From Bacillota bacterium (GTDB lineage Bacteria > Bacillota > UBA994 > UBA5500): a stretch of 63,724 nt of DNA. The stretch is from contig JAEZJZ010000069.1 of NCBI GenBank assembly GCA_023436245.1, positions 1 through 63,724 on the forward strand, given 5' to 3'. Within the stretch, counting starts at the first letter, position 1. Every line of letters starts with the position of its first letter. A program made the position numbers and the translations under genes. Below the pieces are notes generated by a model. That model did no database searches. It was not told the DNA's origin and saw only the letters and a program-made list of their open reading frames with translations. Below, one piece after another: positions 45,445 to 54,256 of the stretch.

Positions 45445-46791
45445 TCAGGCGCGCCGCAGCAGGCGGAAGACCGGGAAACCGAGCAGAGTGATGCCGATGC
45501 TGAGCAGTGCGTAGATTGGGTTGTTCAGCAGGGTGCTCACCAGAATGTAGCCGCCACCGACGATTCCGATCCAGGGGACGAGGGGGTAGAGCGGTACTTT
45601 GTAGGGACGAGGCAGTTCGGGGTGTCGGCGTCGCATGATCAGGACAGCGAACAGGCCCATCACAAAGAAGATCCAGAGGGTGAACACGGCCAAGTCGGTC
45701 AATAGGTTGAATGAACCAGTAAAGGTGTACAGCGTGGCCAGTACCCCAATCAATACCAGAGAGCGCACCGGGGTGCGATGGGTCGGATGCAGCGCAGCGA
45801 AGTAGTTGGCCCAAGGCAGGTTTCCTTGCTTGGCCATGGCAAAGGGTACGCGAGCACCTGTCAGAATGTAGCCGTTCAGTGCTCCGACGATGGAGACGGC
45901 GATGCCAATGGCGATCAGGGTTGATCCGAAGGAACCAAACAGCCTGCCCGCTACCTCGCTGGCCGGGGTGGCTGAAGCCGCCAGTTGCTCAGCTGGTAAC
46001 ACGCGCAGCATCGCCAGGTTGACGCTGACATAGACGACCAGCACCAAGCCCAGCCCGCCGATGATCGCCCGCGGCAGGTTACGCTTCGGTTCTCGCACCT
46101 CTCCTGCCACATTGGTCACGGAGATCCAACCGTCATAGGCCCAAAGGGTGGCCAGAATGGCAGCGCCCAGCCCCAAACCAGTCGTTGTGGCGGCAGGCGC
46201 AGCGGCAATCAGACCTCCTGAACCACGCAAGAAGCCGAGCAAGGTGATCAGCACGATCGGCACCAGTTTGCCCAAGGTGAAAACGACTTGGACGATACCG
46301 CCCTGTTCTGAGCCGAGAGAGTTCAGGTAGATCAGTGCAAAGATCGCCATAATGGCCACCACGGTTTGCATCAGCGGCGCCATTGGCACGAACAGACCTA
46401 ATTGAGTGGCAAAGATGATCGCCAGCGCGGCGACGCTGCCTGGCGAGTAGATCAATGTCTGTACCCAGCCCAGCAGAAAGCCCCAGACCGGACCGTAGAC
46501 TTCTTCCAGATAGGCATAGAGCCCGCCCGTGCGGGGCAGTGCTGCTGCCAGTTCAGCCATGGTCAGTCCCGCCGCCAGCGTAATCACGCCTCCCAGAACC
46601 CAAGCCAGGATACCCATCCAGGCGCTGCCGGCGTCCCGCAGCACCACCCCCGGTTTGAAGAAGATACCTGACCCGATCACCATGCCCACCACTACACTGA
46701 GAGCGGCCCAGAAGCCGAGGCCCTGGCGCAGCCCCAGGTCCTCTCCTCCGGCCCCGTGTCGGTCATTTCTCGACTGCTTTCGTTTGCTCAT
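45445..46791 (-). CDS. APC-superfamily amino acid permease (LAT/SteT-like)
   Basis: Protein of 448 aa with 12 TM helices. GMVIGSGIFFKPG (about 35-47) is the substrate-binding G-S/A-G motif of TM1 in APC transporters; the sequence resembles SteT/LAT-type amino acid exchangers. Cytoplasmic membrane. ATG 46791 has GGAAGGGG upstream and is preferred over GTG 46809. With the downstream PLP enzyme it may import and degrade an amino acid (inference). Confidence 0.88.
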   Translation of the reverse strand: MSKRKQSRNDRHGAGGEDLGLRQGLGFWAALSVVVGMVIGSGIFFKPGVVLRDAGSAWMGILAWVLGGVITLAAGLTMAELAAALPRTGGLYAYLEEVYGPVWGFLLGWVQTLIYSPGSVAALAIIFATQLGLFVPMAPLMQTVVAIMAIFALIYLNSLGSEQGGIVQVVFTLGKLVPIVLITLLGFLRGSGGLIAAAPAATTTGLGLGAAILATLWAYDGWISVTNVAGEVREPKRNLPRAIIGGLGLVLVVYVSVNLAMLRVLPAEQLAASATPASEVAGRLFGSFGSTLIAIGIAVSIVGALNGYILTGARVPFAMAKQGNLPWANYFAALHPTHRTPVRSLVLIGVLATLYTFTGSFNLLTDLAVFTLWIFFVMGLFAVLIMRRRHPELPRPYKVPLYPLVPWIGIVGGGYILVSTLLNNPIYALLSIGITLLGFPVFRLLRRA

Positions 46792-47100
46792 GCGCCACAC
46801 CCCTTCCACGGCTATATGGTTCCACCGTAACCGAACTGCATGCCAGGACAGGGGCTATGCCGCTTCCTGGCAGTTGTTGGGTGGCAGTCTGCAGCACGAT
46901 GAACATCGTATCCCCTTAAGGTTCTGTTCCTGTGCCGGCTTACGGCAGTTCGCTTCCAGGGAGGCCTGGCCAAACTAGGCATGGTTTTTTCGGTCGACAT
47001 GGGTGTCGCAGCCGGCTTATAGCGCAACTGGTGATTGACCGTTGCTGGGATTTGTGAGTTAATCTGTTTGAGACATTTTCAGTGGGAGGGGCTGACTCAC
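46792..47100. other. Divergent intergenic region, permease / membrane protein
   Basis: 309 bp. It includes an inverted repeat TGCCAGGA (46841-46848)/TCCTGGCA (46865-46872) in the permease leader and a short CCAGG-GAGG-CCTGG hairpin near 46960. No gene or known riboswitch could be supported. Confidence 0.5.
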
Positions 47101-47577
47101 GTGCGAAACCGAGGCAATTCTGTGCTTGGCTTGTTCCTGATCCTAGGGGGTGGCCTGGGGCTGGCGGTCAATTTCGGATACCTGAGCTTCACTGTAGAGA
47201 TGGTAGCAGCGATTCCGTTCATCCTGGGCTGCTTCTTGCTGTATTCCGTATTCACCGGCAACAAGGATAGCTTGTTTCCGGCGCTGTTGTTCATCTTCCT
47301 CAGCGTGCCGCTCTATCTGACTTTGGCTGATTTCAGCGGGCAGGAGTTCTGGCCGCTGTGGGTCATCGCTCCCGGGCTAGCATTTCTGGGCGCAAGTCTG
47401 CAAGGCGGAGCGTACCGGGCGATGATCGTGCCTGGCACCATTGTCAGTGGCGTTGGCTTCTATTTTCTCAGCCAAGAATGGTGGGACCTCGATTGGCACC
47501 TTGTCCTATCCGTTGCCTTGTTGGTGGTAGGGGCGTTGCTTCTGCTACCGCAACGCAAGGGTAATGCCAAAGGCTAA
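47101..47577 (+). CDS. Hypothetical membrane protein (about five TM helices)
   Basis: Protein of 158 aa, almost wholly hydrophobic: TM segments at about 6-24, 31-49, 58-75, 84-103 and 105-125, then a sixth at 132-150 and a basic tail. The pattern resembles LiaF-TM/DUF5668-type small membrane proteins, but no diagnostic motif is seen. GTG 47101 has GGGAGGGG nine bases upstream. Stands alone, convergent with the DUF378 gene. Confidence 0.75.
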   Translation: MRNRGNSVLGLFLILGGGLGLAVNFGYLSFTVEMVAAIPFILGCFLLYSVFTGNKDSLFPALLFIFLSVPLYLTLADFSGQEFWPLWVIAPGLAFLGASLQGGAYRAMIVPGTIVSGVGFYFLSQEWWDLDWHLVLSVALLVVGALLLLPQRKGNAKG

Positions 47578-47623
47578 GCAACTCAGCAACCCCAACAACT
47601 CCGGCGAGTCGCTGCATAACAAA

Positions 47624-47660
47624 GCGACTGCCACCCGCGAAAGGGTGGCAGTCGCTCTTT
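47624..47660. terminator. Bidirectional terminator
   Basis: Perfect 13-bp stem (47624-47636 with 47643-47655), loop GCGAAA, then TCTTTG. Serves the converging 47101 and 47675 genes. Confidence 0.85.
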
Positions 47661-47674
47661 GTCATACAATGGAT

Positions 47675-47893
47675 TTATTCGCGGGCTCTGGGCGATCTTC
47701 CGGTGACAGTGTTGCCGCGGAAGAGAAAAGTGAGGGCCCAGAGTCCGGCCAGACCGACCAATGAATAGGTCAACCGGGCCAAGGTAGTCGCCGAACCGCC
47801 GAACAGGGTAGCGACCAGGTCAAAACCGAAGAATCCGATTAGGCCCCAATTGAGAGCGCCAATGATTACCAAAACCAAGGCTAGGGTATCCAT
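47675..47893 (-). CDS. DUF378 family membrane protein
   Basis: Protein of 72 aa with two TM helices. ALNWGLIGFFGFDLVATLFG is the DUF378 signature, followed by the second helix (YSLVGLAGLW). Function unknown in all organisms. ATG 47893 has GGAAGGAG at good spacing. Confidence 0.9.
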   Translation of the reverse strand: MDTLALVLVIIGALNWGLIGFFGFDLVATLFGGSATTLARLTYSLVGLAGLWALTFLFRGNTVTGRSPRARE

Positions 47894-47981
47894 GGGTTCA
47901 TCTCCTTCCTTTGCCACTAGCATGCCCGAATAATGCCATAATATTACTCAGGTGCAGGAAGGAGCGAGCCAATTTCTTGGT

Positions 47982-49118
47982 CTATTCGCGCGGCGGGCGA
48001 GGACCATAGTATTGATAGTATTGGCACATGATGTCACCGTTATATAGCTTGCGCCTGCGATCGGCGCGGCGGCCAAAGAAGCGCTCGAATTCTGGGAAGG
48101 CGGTGAGGACGTAGTGAGACCAGGTTTCCAGTTGACCAAGCGTATTGCCCATCTCCCGATAGAGCCGCTCCACTGACTCTCTGTCTCCCAGGCGTTCGCC
48201 ATAGGGCGGATTGCAAATGACCACCCCATACTTGCGGCTAGATTGCAGCTCGGACATCTCCATCTCTTGAAAGTGAATGTGCCGGGCGACGCCCGCGGCA
48301 GTGGCGTTCTGCCTGGCCGCCTTCAGAACCTGCCCGTCAATGTCTGTGCCGATGATCGCCAGTGGCTGATCCAAGCGCTGCAGTGACGCGGCTTCCGCTC
48401 TTGCGCGCTGCCACAACTCACCCGATAGGGCGGGCCACTGCTCGGCAGCAAAGGTCCGCTGCAGACCCGGGGCCCGATTTTGGCCGATCATGGCTGCCTC
48501 GATCGGCAGCGTTCCGGATCCGCAGAAGGGGTCGACGAAGGTGCGAGTGGCATCCCAGTAGCTCAACTTGATCAGGGCTGCAGCCAAGGTCTCCTTCAGT
48601 GGCGCCTCGCTGATCAGGGTGCGGTAGCCGCGCTTGTGCAGGGCCGTGCCACTGGTATCGATGGTCAAGGAGACGGTGTCCTTCAGGATTGCTACCTCGA
48701 TCGGGTAGACAGGCCCGTCCTCGTTGAACCAGTCCTGTCGGTAGCGCTGCTTCAATGATTCCACAATCGCCTTCTTCACCACTGCCTGACAATCGGGTAC
48801 GCTGGATAGCTGCGAACGAACCGACTTGCCCTGCACCGGGAAGCGCGCATTCTGCGGCAACCAATCGGCCCATGGCAGAGCCTTGGTGCGCTCGAACAAC
48901 TCGTCAAAGGTCTGGGCAGTGAACCTGCCGAGCAGCAACCGCACTCTATCCGCCACTCGCAGCCACAGGTTGCAGCGGGCGATAGCTGCTTCCTCCGCCC
49001 AGAAGGTCACCTGATTATTCTCGATCTCCAGCTCATCGTAGCCTAAGTCCCGCAGTTCCTGAGCGACTACCGACTCCAGCGCAAATGCTGCCGTCGCCAC
49101 TAACCGGATTCTGGCCAA
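47982..49118 (-). CDS. THUMP-domain class I RNA methyltransferase (RlmL/YpsC-like)
   Basis: Protein of 378 aa: N-terminal THUMP region (about 1-155), then a Rossmann methyltransferase with DPFCGSGTLPIEAA (SAM-binding, about 185-198) and NPPYGERLG (catalytic NPPY, about 300). Homologues methylate N2 of a guanine in 23S rRNA. The start TTG 49118 gives MARIRLVATAAFALE, the usual family N-terminus, and has GGGGGA six bases upstream; the ATG at 49139 is less likely. Possible extended -10 (TATAAT) at 49168-49163 on the reverse strand. Confidence 0.9.
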   Translation of the reverse strand: MARIRLVATAAFALESVVAQELRDLGYDELEIENNQVTFWAEEAAIARCNLWLRVADRVRLLLGRFTAQTFDELFERTKALPWADWLPQNARFPVQGKSVRSQLSSVPDCQAVVKKAIVESLKQRYRQDWFNEDGPVYPIEVAILKDTVSLTIDTSGTALHKRGYRTLISEAPLKETLAAALIKLSYWDATRTFVDPFCGSGTLPIEAAMIGQNRAPGLQRTFAAEQWPALSGELWQRARAEAASLQRLDQPLAIIGTDIDGQVLKAARQNATAAGVARHIHFQEMEMSELQSSRKYGVVICNPPYGERLGDRESVERLYREMGNTLGQLETWSHYVLTAFPEFERFFGRRADRRRKLYNGDIMCQYYQYYGPRPPRE

Positions 49119-49289
49119 ACTGATTCCCCCATCCCTCATCAACCGTTGTCTTCATTCATGCCATTATACCCGTTAGCCGTTCCGTAATCCACCAAACGGC
49201 ACCCCCTGCAGGGAACAGACCGGGGGAGGGCGAATGAAAGAGAGAGCAAAAAAGGGCAATTCCCATCTCTCAATCCGAGGAGGATAAGC

Positions 49290-49856
49290 ATGTCAGGAAA
49301 AATGTCGGACCACATTCCCTATGAAAAAATCGCCATCTTCATCGATGGCTGGAATCTGGCTCGTGTCAGTCGGGACCACCTCAACCGCGAGATTGACTTT
49401 CGTCGCCTGCTCTCCTATTTCTCGCGAGACTTTCGTGTCCTGCGCGCCTTCTATTACATCGGAGAAGATACAGACGAACAGGAGAACAACAAGCAACATA
49501 GCTTTCTCACCTGGATGAGGCGCAACGGCTACAAAGTGATCACGCGCCCGATCAAGGTCTTCCTGAACGAGCGGGGAGAGAAGGAGAAAAAGGCTGACTT
49601 CGATGCCGACATTGCCATCGACATGTTCGACCTGGCCGACAAGATCGACCGCGCGGTGCTCTTCTCAGGTGATGGCGACTTCACCAAGGTGATCGATCGC
49701 ATCGGCATGAAGGGTGTGCGCACCCATGTCTTCGCTTACTGGGGCAGGGGCAAGGGTCCGACTGCCCCGGAACTGATGGAAGCAGCCGACGAGTTCACCG
49801 ACCTGGCAGAGGTTATGGACGAGATCGGCAAGGTGTATGCCCCTAACCCGTCCTAG
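49290..49856 (+). CDS. NYN-domain (LabA/DUF88-like) putative ribonuclease
   Basis: Protein of 188 aa with the NYN nuclease fold: FIDGWN (Asp19, Asn22), the acidic stretch FDADIAIDM (about 105-113) and SGDGDF (about 127-132), all predicted to hold Mg2+ in the PIN-like site. Expected RNase activity; the family includes regulators such as LabA. ATG 49290 has GAGGAGG upstream. Monocistronic, ended by the hairpin at 49908. Confidence 0.88.
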   Translation: MSGKMSDHIPYEKIAIFIDGWNLARVSRDHLNREIDFRRLLSYFSRDFRVLRAFYYIGEDTDEQENNKQHSFLTWMRRNGYKVITRPIKVFLNERGEKEKKADFDADIAIDMFDLADKIDRAVLFSGDGDFTKVIDRIGMKGVRTHVFAYWGRGKGPTAPELMEAADEFTDLAEVMDEIGKVYAPNPS

Positions 49857-49907
49857 AGGCCAGACGAAAGGAATCTGCTGTTGGAGACGCACAAGATAGT
49901 CGGAGAT

Positions 49908-49945
49908 GGCCGATTTAGCTGGCGCATGCTAAGTCGGCCTCTTTA
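49908..49945 (+). terminator. Terminator after NYN gene
   Basis: 12-bp stem with one mismatch (49908-49919 with 49928-49939), then TCTTT. Confidence 0.75.
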
Positions 49946-50049
49946 GGTCGCCTGGTTTGGGGAAGGAAGATTCAAGGAGAGGTCAATGGCGGGATTGCTT
50001 CCCCAAGTTGAAGAGGGCGAAGTGTCGAAACATTGGACAAAGGAAACTA

Positions 50050-50078
50050 TTTACAGGCAAAATCTGCGATGATAGAAT
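50050..50078 (+). promoter_or_regulatory. Promoter upstream of small membrane genes
   Basis: TTTACA (50050-50055), 17-bp spacer, TAGAAT (50073-50078). Confidence 0.65.
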
Positions 50079-50128
50079 GACCTCGTCAAACGCGCGTAGT
50101 CCCTGTATCGCGGAAGAGGAGGTTCATC

Positions 50129-50381
50129 GTGAGCAAGAAGCCAGTATTTGCTGCATTGCCTTTCTTGGCCGTTGCGCTTCATTCTCCTGCTCGGAAAAAT
50201 GGCAAAGCTTATTACCTCGCCGGCAGTGACGCCCATCTATGCAACGTGTATGGGCCTTAGCCTGTTCACAATAGGGGCCAGCGTGCGCAAGTCAGCGGAG
50301 GATTATGGCAAGCAGGCAGTACGTTGTGGCTGGGTGATGCTGCTGGTTGCATTCCTGTCAGTACTTGATATTTGGGCGTGA
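50129..50381 (+). pseudogene. Frameshifted small membrane protein
   Basis: GTG 50129, preceded by GAGGAGG, opens a frame (MSKKPVFAALPFLAVAL…) that stops after 43 codons. From about 50175 a different frame continues as FILLLGKMAKLI… to a stop at 50381 and encodes two more hydrophobic stretches. Joining the two would give a coherent protein of about 84 aa with three TM segments. The break is one base within a few bases of 50176. This is either a recent mutation or a sequencing/assembly error. No family recognised. Confidence 0.5.
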
Positions 50382-50417
50382 GTATCAAGGGTCGAACCCA
50401 GAAGTGAGGGATGAGGG

Positions 50418-50864
50418 GTGACTTGTTTGCGAGTGACTCGGTCAAGAGCGCTGATGGTGATTTCCGGCCTGGCCAGTTTTGCTTCCGGGGGCTGCTACTT
50501 GTGGGACTACGGATTAGGGATAAGGCCGAGAGGCGTGGTCTTCTTTCTTATCGGGGCCACAGCCATGCTTCTTGCCGACACAGACGAAATGAGAGCAGCC
50601 GCTTCCTGGGCGAACGCGAAGGTTCTGAATGTAGCTAGTAGCCTGATGCTTGCCGTGTTCCTGCTCACACTGCGACAAGGGCGCTATGACCTGTTGTCCC
50701 TGGAAATCGGAAGCATGCTGTTCGCGCATGGTTTGGCTACGATGATTCATCTCGTGCGGCTCTCCGTTCGCGACTCGGGAGTGAACAACCGATCAGGCGC
50801 CACTTGGTTAGCTGTCTTCTCGTTGATCCTCAGTGGGTTTGGTTTGGTTGCTCTGACGTCATAA
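50418..50864 (+). CDS. Hypothetical four-TM membrane protein
   Basis: Protein of 148 aa with TM segments at about 11-30, 38-52, 68-84 and 128-146. No conserved motif recognised. GTG 50418 has GAGGG eight bases upstream; GTG 50433 is an alternative. It follows the frameshifted small membrane gene by 36 bp and may share its promoter at 50050. Confidence 0.6.
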   Translation: MTCLRVTRSRALMVISGLASFASGGCYLWDYGLGIRPRGVVFFLIGATAMLLADTDEMRAAASWANAKVLNVASSLMLAVFLLTLRQGRYDLLSLEIGSMLFAHGLATMIHLVRLSVRDSGVNNRSGATWLAVFSLILSGFGLVALTS

Positions 50865-50922
50865 ACGCTCACCTCTATACCGAGTGTGGAAGTTCAATTG
50901 GTCTCGGCCTGGAGGTTAAGCA

Positions 50923-50956
50923 GGGCGGACGCCGAAAACGGCGTCCGCCCTCTCTG
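50923..50956. terminator. Bidirectional terminator
   Basis: Perfect 12-bp stem (50923-50934 with 50939-50950), loop AAAA, between converging genes. Confidence 0.8.
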
Positions 50957-50958
50957 CA

Positions 50959-51876
50959 TCATACTTTCAGAATCACTGGCCTGAGCAACGACAGGTGTCG
51001 GTCGATGAACTCGTCCGCCGGTAGCAGGCAAGCTTCACGCACTGCCTCCAGGCCGTTGCGTTGCTCAATTTGCTGGAAGAGATAGCAGCCGACCACGTAG
51101 GAGAGTCGTTCGTCAGAAAGGCGACCCAAGACTTCCTCCACTTGCGCTTCGGTGGGCCGATCCGTCTCCAACAGCTGCAGCAACTCCAGCAGGGACTTCA
51201 CCTTCTCTCGCAGCTTAGCCGGTTGGTTGAGGGGCAAATAGTCGCGCTCCTGCAGATGCCCGGCTTGGCGGCGTGGTGACAAGGCCGCATAGACAGCAAG
51301 CCCTTCATTCTGGATCAAGGTTTGGACCAGTTTGCGCAGACCTCCGGGCTGAGCGAACCACTCCAGATGCATCGGGCCATGTAATCGTTCGTAGGCGACG
51401 TGGACTGCCTCGTGGATCAGGAAGAAGTCAATCTCCTGTGCGTCGTCCAGGTACTTCGGGGAGTTCAGGTTGATCGCCACTTGCCCCTGCAGGCCGATGC
51501 CGGTGTCGTAGCCGACGATGCAATGGAGGCCAGTGTTCTGCCAACTGGTGATGGGGAGCAGTTGCAGCAGGGTGCCTGCCACCAAGCGCAGTAGCCGAGT
51601 GCGGTTCCTCTCCGCGTACGCGGCCAGTCGCTCGATGTCGCAGGCGTGTTCGCGCACTCTGCGCAAGCCATAGAGGTTGCTCGGTTGTTCGTTCAGTGCC
51701 GCCCAAAAATCCTCTGCCCGCACCTCTGCAAAGCTCAGTGTCTGGCTATGCCTGGCAACCGCCCGGTATCCCGGATGCTGACGCAAGCGGGACAGCCCAT
51801 CCTCTGTCGGGTGACGCATCCAGTCGAGAAATCCGCGAGCAGCGTCGGTTGTCAGCGTCAGGCCGTATATATCCAC
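50959..51876 (-). CDS. Putative HExxH metalloprotease-like protein
   Basis: Protein of 305 aa, no signal peptide. FLIHEAVHVAYERLHG (about 149-164) contains HEAVH, a gluzincin-type zinc motif, and NEGLAVYAAL about 40 residues later could give the third ligand (Glu), as in DUF2268-like peptidases. Otherwise mainly helical. GTG 51876 has AAAGGAGGG upstream, ruling out the longer frame. Function not established. Confidence 0.65.
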   Translation of the reverse strand: MDIYGLTLTTDAARGFLDWMRHPTEDGLSRLRQHPGYRAVARHSQTLSFAEVRAEDFWAALNEQPSNLYGLRRVREHACDIERLAAYAERNRTRLLRLVAGTLLQLLPITSWQNTGLHCIVGYDTGIGLQGQVAINLNSPKYLDDAQEIDFFLIHEAVHVAYERLHGPMHLEWFAQPGGLRKLVQTLIQNEGLAVYAALSPRRQAGHLQERDYLPLNQPAKLREKVKSLLELLQLLETDRPTEAQVEEVLGRLSDERLSYVVGCYLFQQIEQRNGLEAVREACLLPADEFIDRHLSLLRPVILKV

Positions 51877-52032
51877 GCGATCAGCCCTCCTTTGGGTCAG
51901 TACCGGAATAATCCTTCTGTTCTCGTTTGCGTGTGGCGACTCCTGCACAATCCGTCAGCCATTTCTGAAGATTGCACCCTGCGGTGTGAGTAAACCATAA
52001 CCGCGCCCTGCTAAGCAAGGAAGCATAAGGAA

Positions 52033-52076
52033 GAGCAGGCGGAGGGACATCCTGATGTTCCTCCGCCTGCTCGTTT
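52033..52076. terminator. Strong hairpin after exported protein gene
   Basis: Stem of 13 bp plus inner pairs (52033-52045 with 52060-52072) followed by GTTT on the plus strand; lies beyond the reverse-strand stop at 52127. Confidence 0.65.
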
Positions 52077-52126
52077 AGGCATTGACGTATTCGCTATGGC
52101 TATCGCCTTGTTGGGGCAAGATTCGC

Positions 52127-52498
52127 CTATTTTGTCGCTGCCGGATCTGCCGGTTGCACTGATCCATGGCAGGAACCGCCACCGCGTTCGATCATCTGCT
52201 TGGCCGTGGGCGATTGACTGAACTCCCGGAATGCATCTGAGGTCATGAACTTCTGCATATCAGAAGAATACATGTACTGACCCATCGGGGTGTTCTGTAT
52301 CTGATCCTTGACCTCGGGGCGATTCATGTATTCCCACATGTTGCCCGATTGCATGGCCTCCCACATCGCGGGCGTCTGCATCTGCTGCATCCAGTTGGCG
52401 GCGCCAAGGGCAGGCAAAGCTCTGGCTGCCGGAGCGATCATCGCCCAACCACCAAATAGCAGCGCCACAGCAACCAAGACCAGTATGCTCTTCTTCAT
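52127..52498 (-). CDS. Exported Met-rich small protein
   Basis: Protein of 123 aa with a clear signal peptide (about 1-28, cleavage near ARA-LP). The mature part is unusually Met-rich (about a dozen Met in 70 residues, often MxxM or MxxxM) with a CHG near the C-terminus, a composition seen in copper- or other soft-metal-binding exported proteins (inference). No family recognised. RBS GGGAGGG. The promoter overlaps a TACTAT-N5-GTAGTA dyad, suggesting repression by the BlaI-type regulator encoded at 54932. Confidence 0.75.
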   Translation of the reverse strand: MKKSILVLVAVALLFGGWAMIAPAARALPALGAANWMQQMQTPAMWEAMQSGNMWEYMNRPEVKDQIQNTPMGQYMYSSDMQKFMTSDAFREFSQSPTAKQMIERGGGSCHGSVQPADPAATK

Positions 52499-52554
52499 TC
52501 TCGACCCTCCCTCAGTTTTTCAGAGGAATGCCTCGAGGTCATCCTCTATGTTAG

Positions 52555-52584
52555 ATAGTACTATAGCGAGTAGTAGATAGTCAA
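52555..52584 (-). promoter_or_regulatory. Promoter of the exported Met-rich protein gene
   Basis: Reverse strand: -35 TTGACT (52584-52579), 18-bp spacer, -10 TACTAT (52560-52555). A BlaI-like dyad lies inside it. Confidence 0.65.
52559..52575. promoter_or_regulatory. BlaI-like operator, site A
   Basis: TACTAT (52559-52564)-AGCGA-GTAGTA (52570-52575), one mismatch between arms. Same 6-5-6 layout as sites at 54124, 54154 and 54893. Confidence 0.6.
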
Positions 52585-52763
52585 TTATCTTGAGCCAAGA
52601 ATCTCAGCGCGAGCATAGGGAGCTGACTCCTCCCATCATATATACACCCTTTTTCCGTCATGCTAAGCTTAGGTAGACAAGGAGCGACTAGGGTGGCGTC
52701 AGTTGACTGAGACTTGCCGCCATGCGGTGAGTTTTCGATTGCTGAGTATGGGAGGGGCTAGAC

Positions 52764-54074
52764 ATGGCGGAGTTCAGCAAGGCGGATGTCGAACAAATTA
52801 CCTCGCGGGTGATGGTCAGGATGATCAAGCAGCTAGGCAATGCCGAGCTAGATGACGTGGCAACGATCATCGCCGAGGAAGTCGGGTCAGACACGCCAGT
52901 GGCGGAGCAGCTCAAGGTGGTTATTGGCAAGCGCATTGCAGCTGCGTTACAGGGCGTGGACAGTGAGGACTTGGTGGTAGTCGTTCCAGGCATCTGCGAC
53001 TGCGCGGACGGCGAGCATCATTGCATCACGGTCTGCGCTGTTGATGCCATTCAAAAAGGGCCAGATGGCACCGCTTTCATCGACCGCGACCGGTGTATCG
53101 ACTGCGGTTTCTGCGTGGATGCCTGTGGTTCCGGCGCCTTGGTTGAGCGTTCGCAGTGTCTGCAAATTGCGGAGATGCTGAGCCAAAGAAGGCAGCCACA
53201 GTTGTATGCGATTGTGGCGCCAGCATTTGTGGCTCAGTTTGGGCCGGATGTCTCACCGGTGCAGGTGAAGGCTGCGATTCTGCGGCTTGGTTTCTCCGAT
53301 GTTTACGAGGTGGCCATGGCCGCAGACGTCCTCACCGTGCTGGAGGCGGACGAGTTCCTGCAGCGTAACGAGGCCGGTGAGACCTTCATGATCACCTCTT
53401 GTTGCTGTCCCGCATTCATCAAGCTGGTGGAAAAGCATCGCCCCTTGGTGTCTCACTTGATCTCTGAGACAGTGTCCCCCATGGTGGCACTTGGCCGGAT
53501 GCTCAAGTCGCGCGAACCGGGTTGCCACGTGGTCTTCATCGGTCCGTGCTTGGCCAAACGGGCCGAATCAAAGCGCCCGGAGCTGGCCAACGCAATCGAC
53601 AGTGTGCTCACCTTCAAGGAACTAGTCACTTTGTTTGAAGCTGCCGGGGTGAGTCTGGGGGAGCAGCCGGATGGCGATGTGGCCGCTTTTTGCGAAGCGT
53701 CGCACGATGGCCGCATCTATGCGCACACCGGCGGAGTAACCGCCGCCGTTCAAAGGGCCATTCGGGAGAAGAATCCTGAAGTGCCGTTTCGCCCACTGAA
53801 GGGCAATGGACTGAAGCAATGCAGCCAGATTCTGCAGGCGGTGGAAGCGGGTGAGGCGGACGGCAACTTCATGGAGGGGATGGCCTGTCCGGGAGGCTGC
53901 GTGGGAGGACCGGGAACCTGCGTTCCGGTTGAGGTTGGGGCTTCTGGGGTGCAGGCGTTCGCCAAGCAGGCCCACGTGCAGGCAGCGCGGAAAAACAAGC
54001 TGGCTGACAGGTGGGTGGAAGAGGCTACCCGCGTCTCTATCTTCTACAGCGACAAACAGGGAGACCACGTCTAG
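52764..54074 (+). CDS. [FeFe]-hydrogenase-like protein (group B-like)
   Basis: Protein of 436 aa. An N-terminal helical region is followed by two ferredoxin-like Cys sets: CDCADGEHHCITVC (about 78-91) and CIDCGFCVDAC (about 112-122). The H-cluster domain has L1 as ITSCCCPAF (about 210), L2 as IGPCLAKRAE (about 258) and L3 as MACPGGCVGGPGTC (about 372), so the Cys ligands for the H-cluster are present. Expected activity: hydrogen metabolism or sensing with ferredoxin. No maturation genes (hydE/F/G) or partner subunits are in the window. RBS GGGAGGGG before ATG 52764. Confidence 0.85.
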   Translation: MAEFSKADVEQITSRVMVRMIKQLGNAELDDVATIIAEEVGSDTPVAEQLKVVIGKRIAAALQGVDSEDLVVVVPGICDCADGEHHCITVCAVDAIQKGPDGTAFIDRDRCIDCGFCVDACGSGALVERSQCLQIAEMLSQRRQPQLYAIVAPAFVAQFGPDVSPVQVKAAILRLGFSDVYEVAMAADVLTVLEADEFLQRNEAGETFMITSCCCPAFIKLVEKHRPLVSHLISETVSPMVALGRMLKSREPGCHVVFIGPCLAKRAESKRPELANAIDSVLTFKELVTLFEAAGVSLGEQPDGDVAAFCEASHDGRIYAHTGGVTAAVQRAIREKNPEVPFRPLKGNGLKQCSQILQAVEAGEADGNFMEGMACPGGCVGGPGTCVPVEVGASGVQAFAKQAHVQAARKNKLADRWVEEATRVSIFYSDKQGDHV

Positions 54075-54123
54075 TCGAGATATAGGGCAGTTCCTGATAC
54101 CAGACACCAAATCTCGCCGTGCG

Positions 54124-54140
54124 TACTACTATGCGTAGTA
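54124..54140. promoter_or_regulatory. BlaI-like operator, site B1
   Basis: Perfect dyad TACTAC (54124-54129)-TATGC-GTAGTA (54135-54140), upstream of the -35 of the DUF2933/LDCC promoter. Confidence 0.65.
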
Positions 54141-54148
54141 ATTAGTTG

Positions 54149-54177
54149 TTGACTACTATTACGTGTAGTACTATACT
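54149..54177 (+). promoter_or_regulatory. Promoter of the DUF2933/LDCC operon with operator B2
   Basis: TTGACT (54149-54154), 17-bp spacer, TATACT (54172-54177). The dyad TACTAT-TACGT-GTAGTA (54154-54170) fills the spacer exactly, a classic repressor position. Confidence 0.75.
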
Positions 54178-54256
54178 GAGATTGAGCTCGATCATTGCGT
54201 TGCAACGTGATACCAAGAGACGGCAAGCAGTTGCCTGGGCGAGGAGGGTGTCTTAA

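Noticed and set aside
45287..45814. Long upstream extension of the PLP enzyme frame over the permease gene
   Set aside because: It overlaps a clear permease in another frame; ATG 45286 has AAGGAG at proper spacing.
46792..46840. T-box-like core GGTGGAACC in the leader of the amino acid permease (reverse strand)
   Set aside because: No stem I signature, specifier loop or terminator/antiterminator pair could be found around it, so a T-box is not supported.
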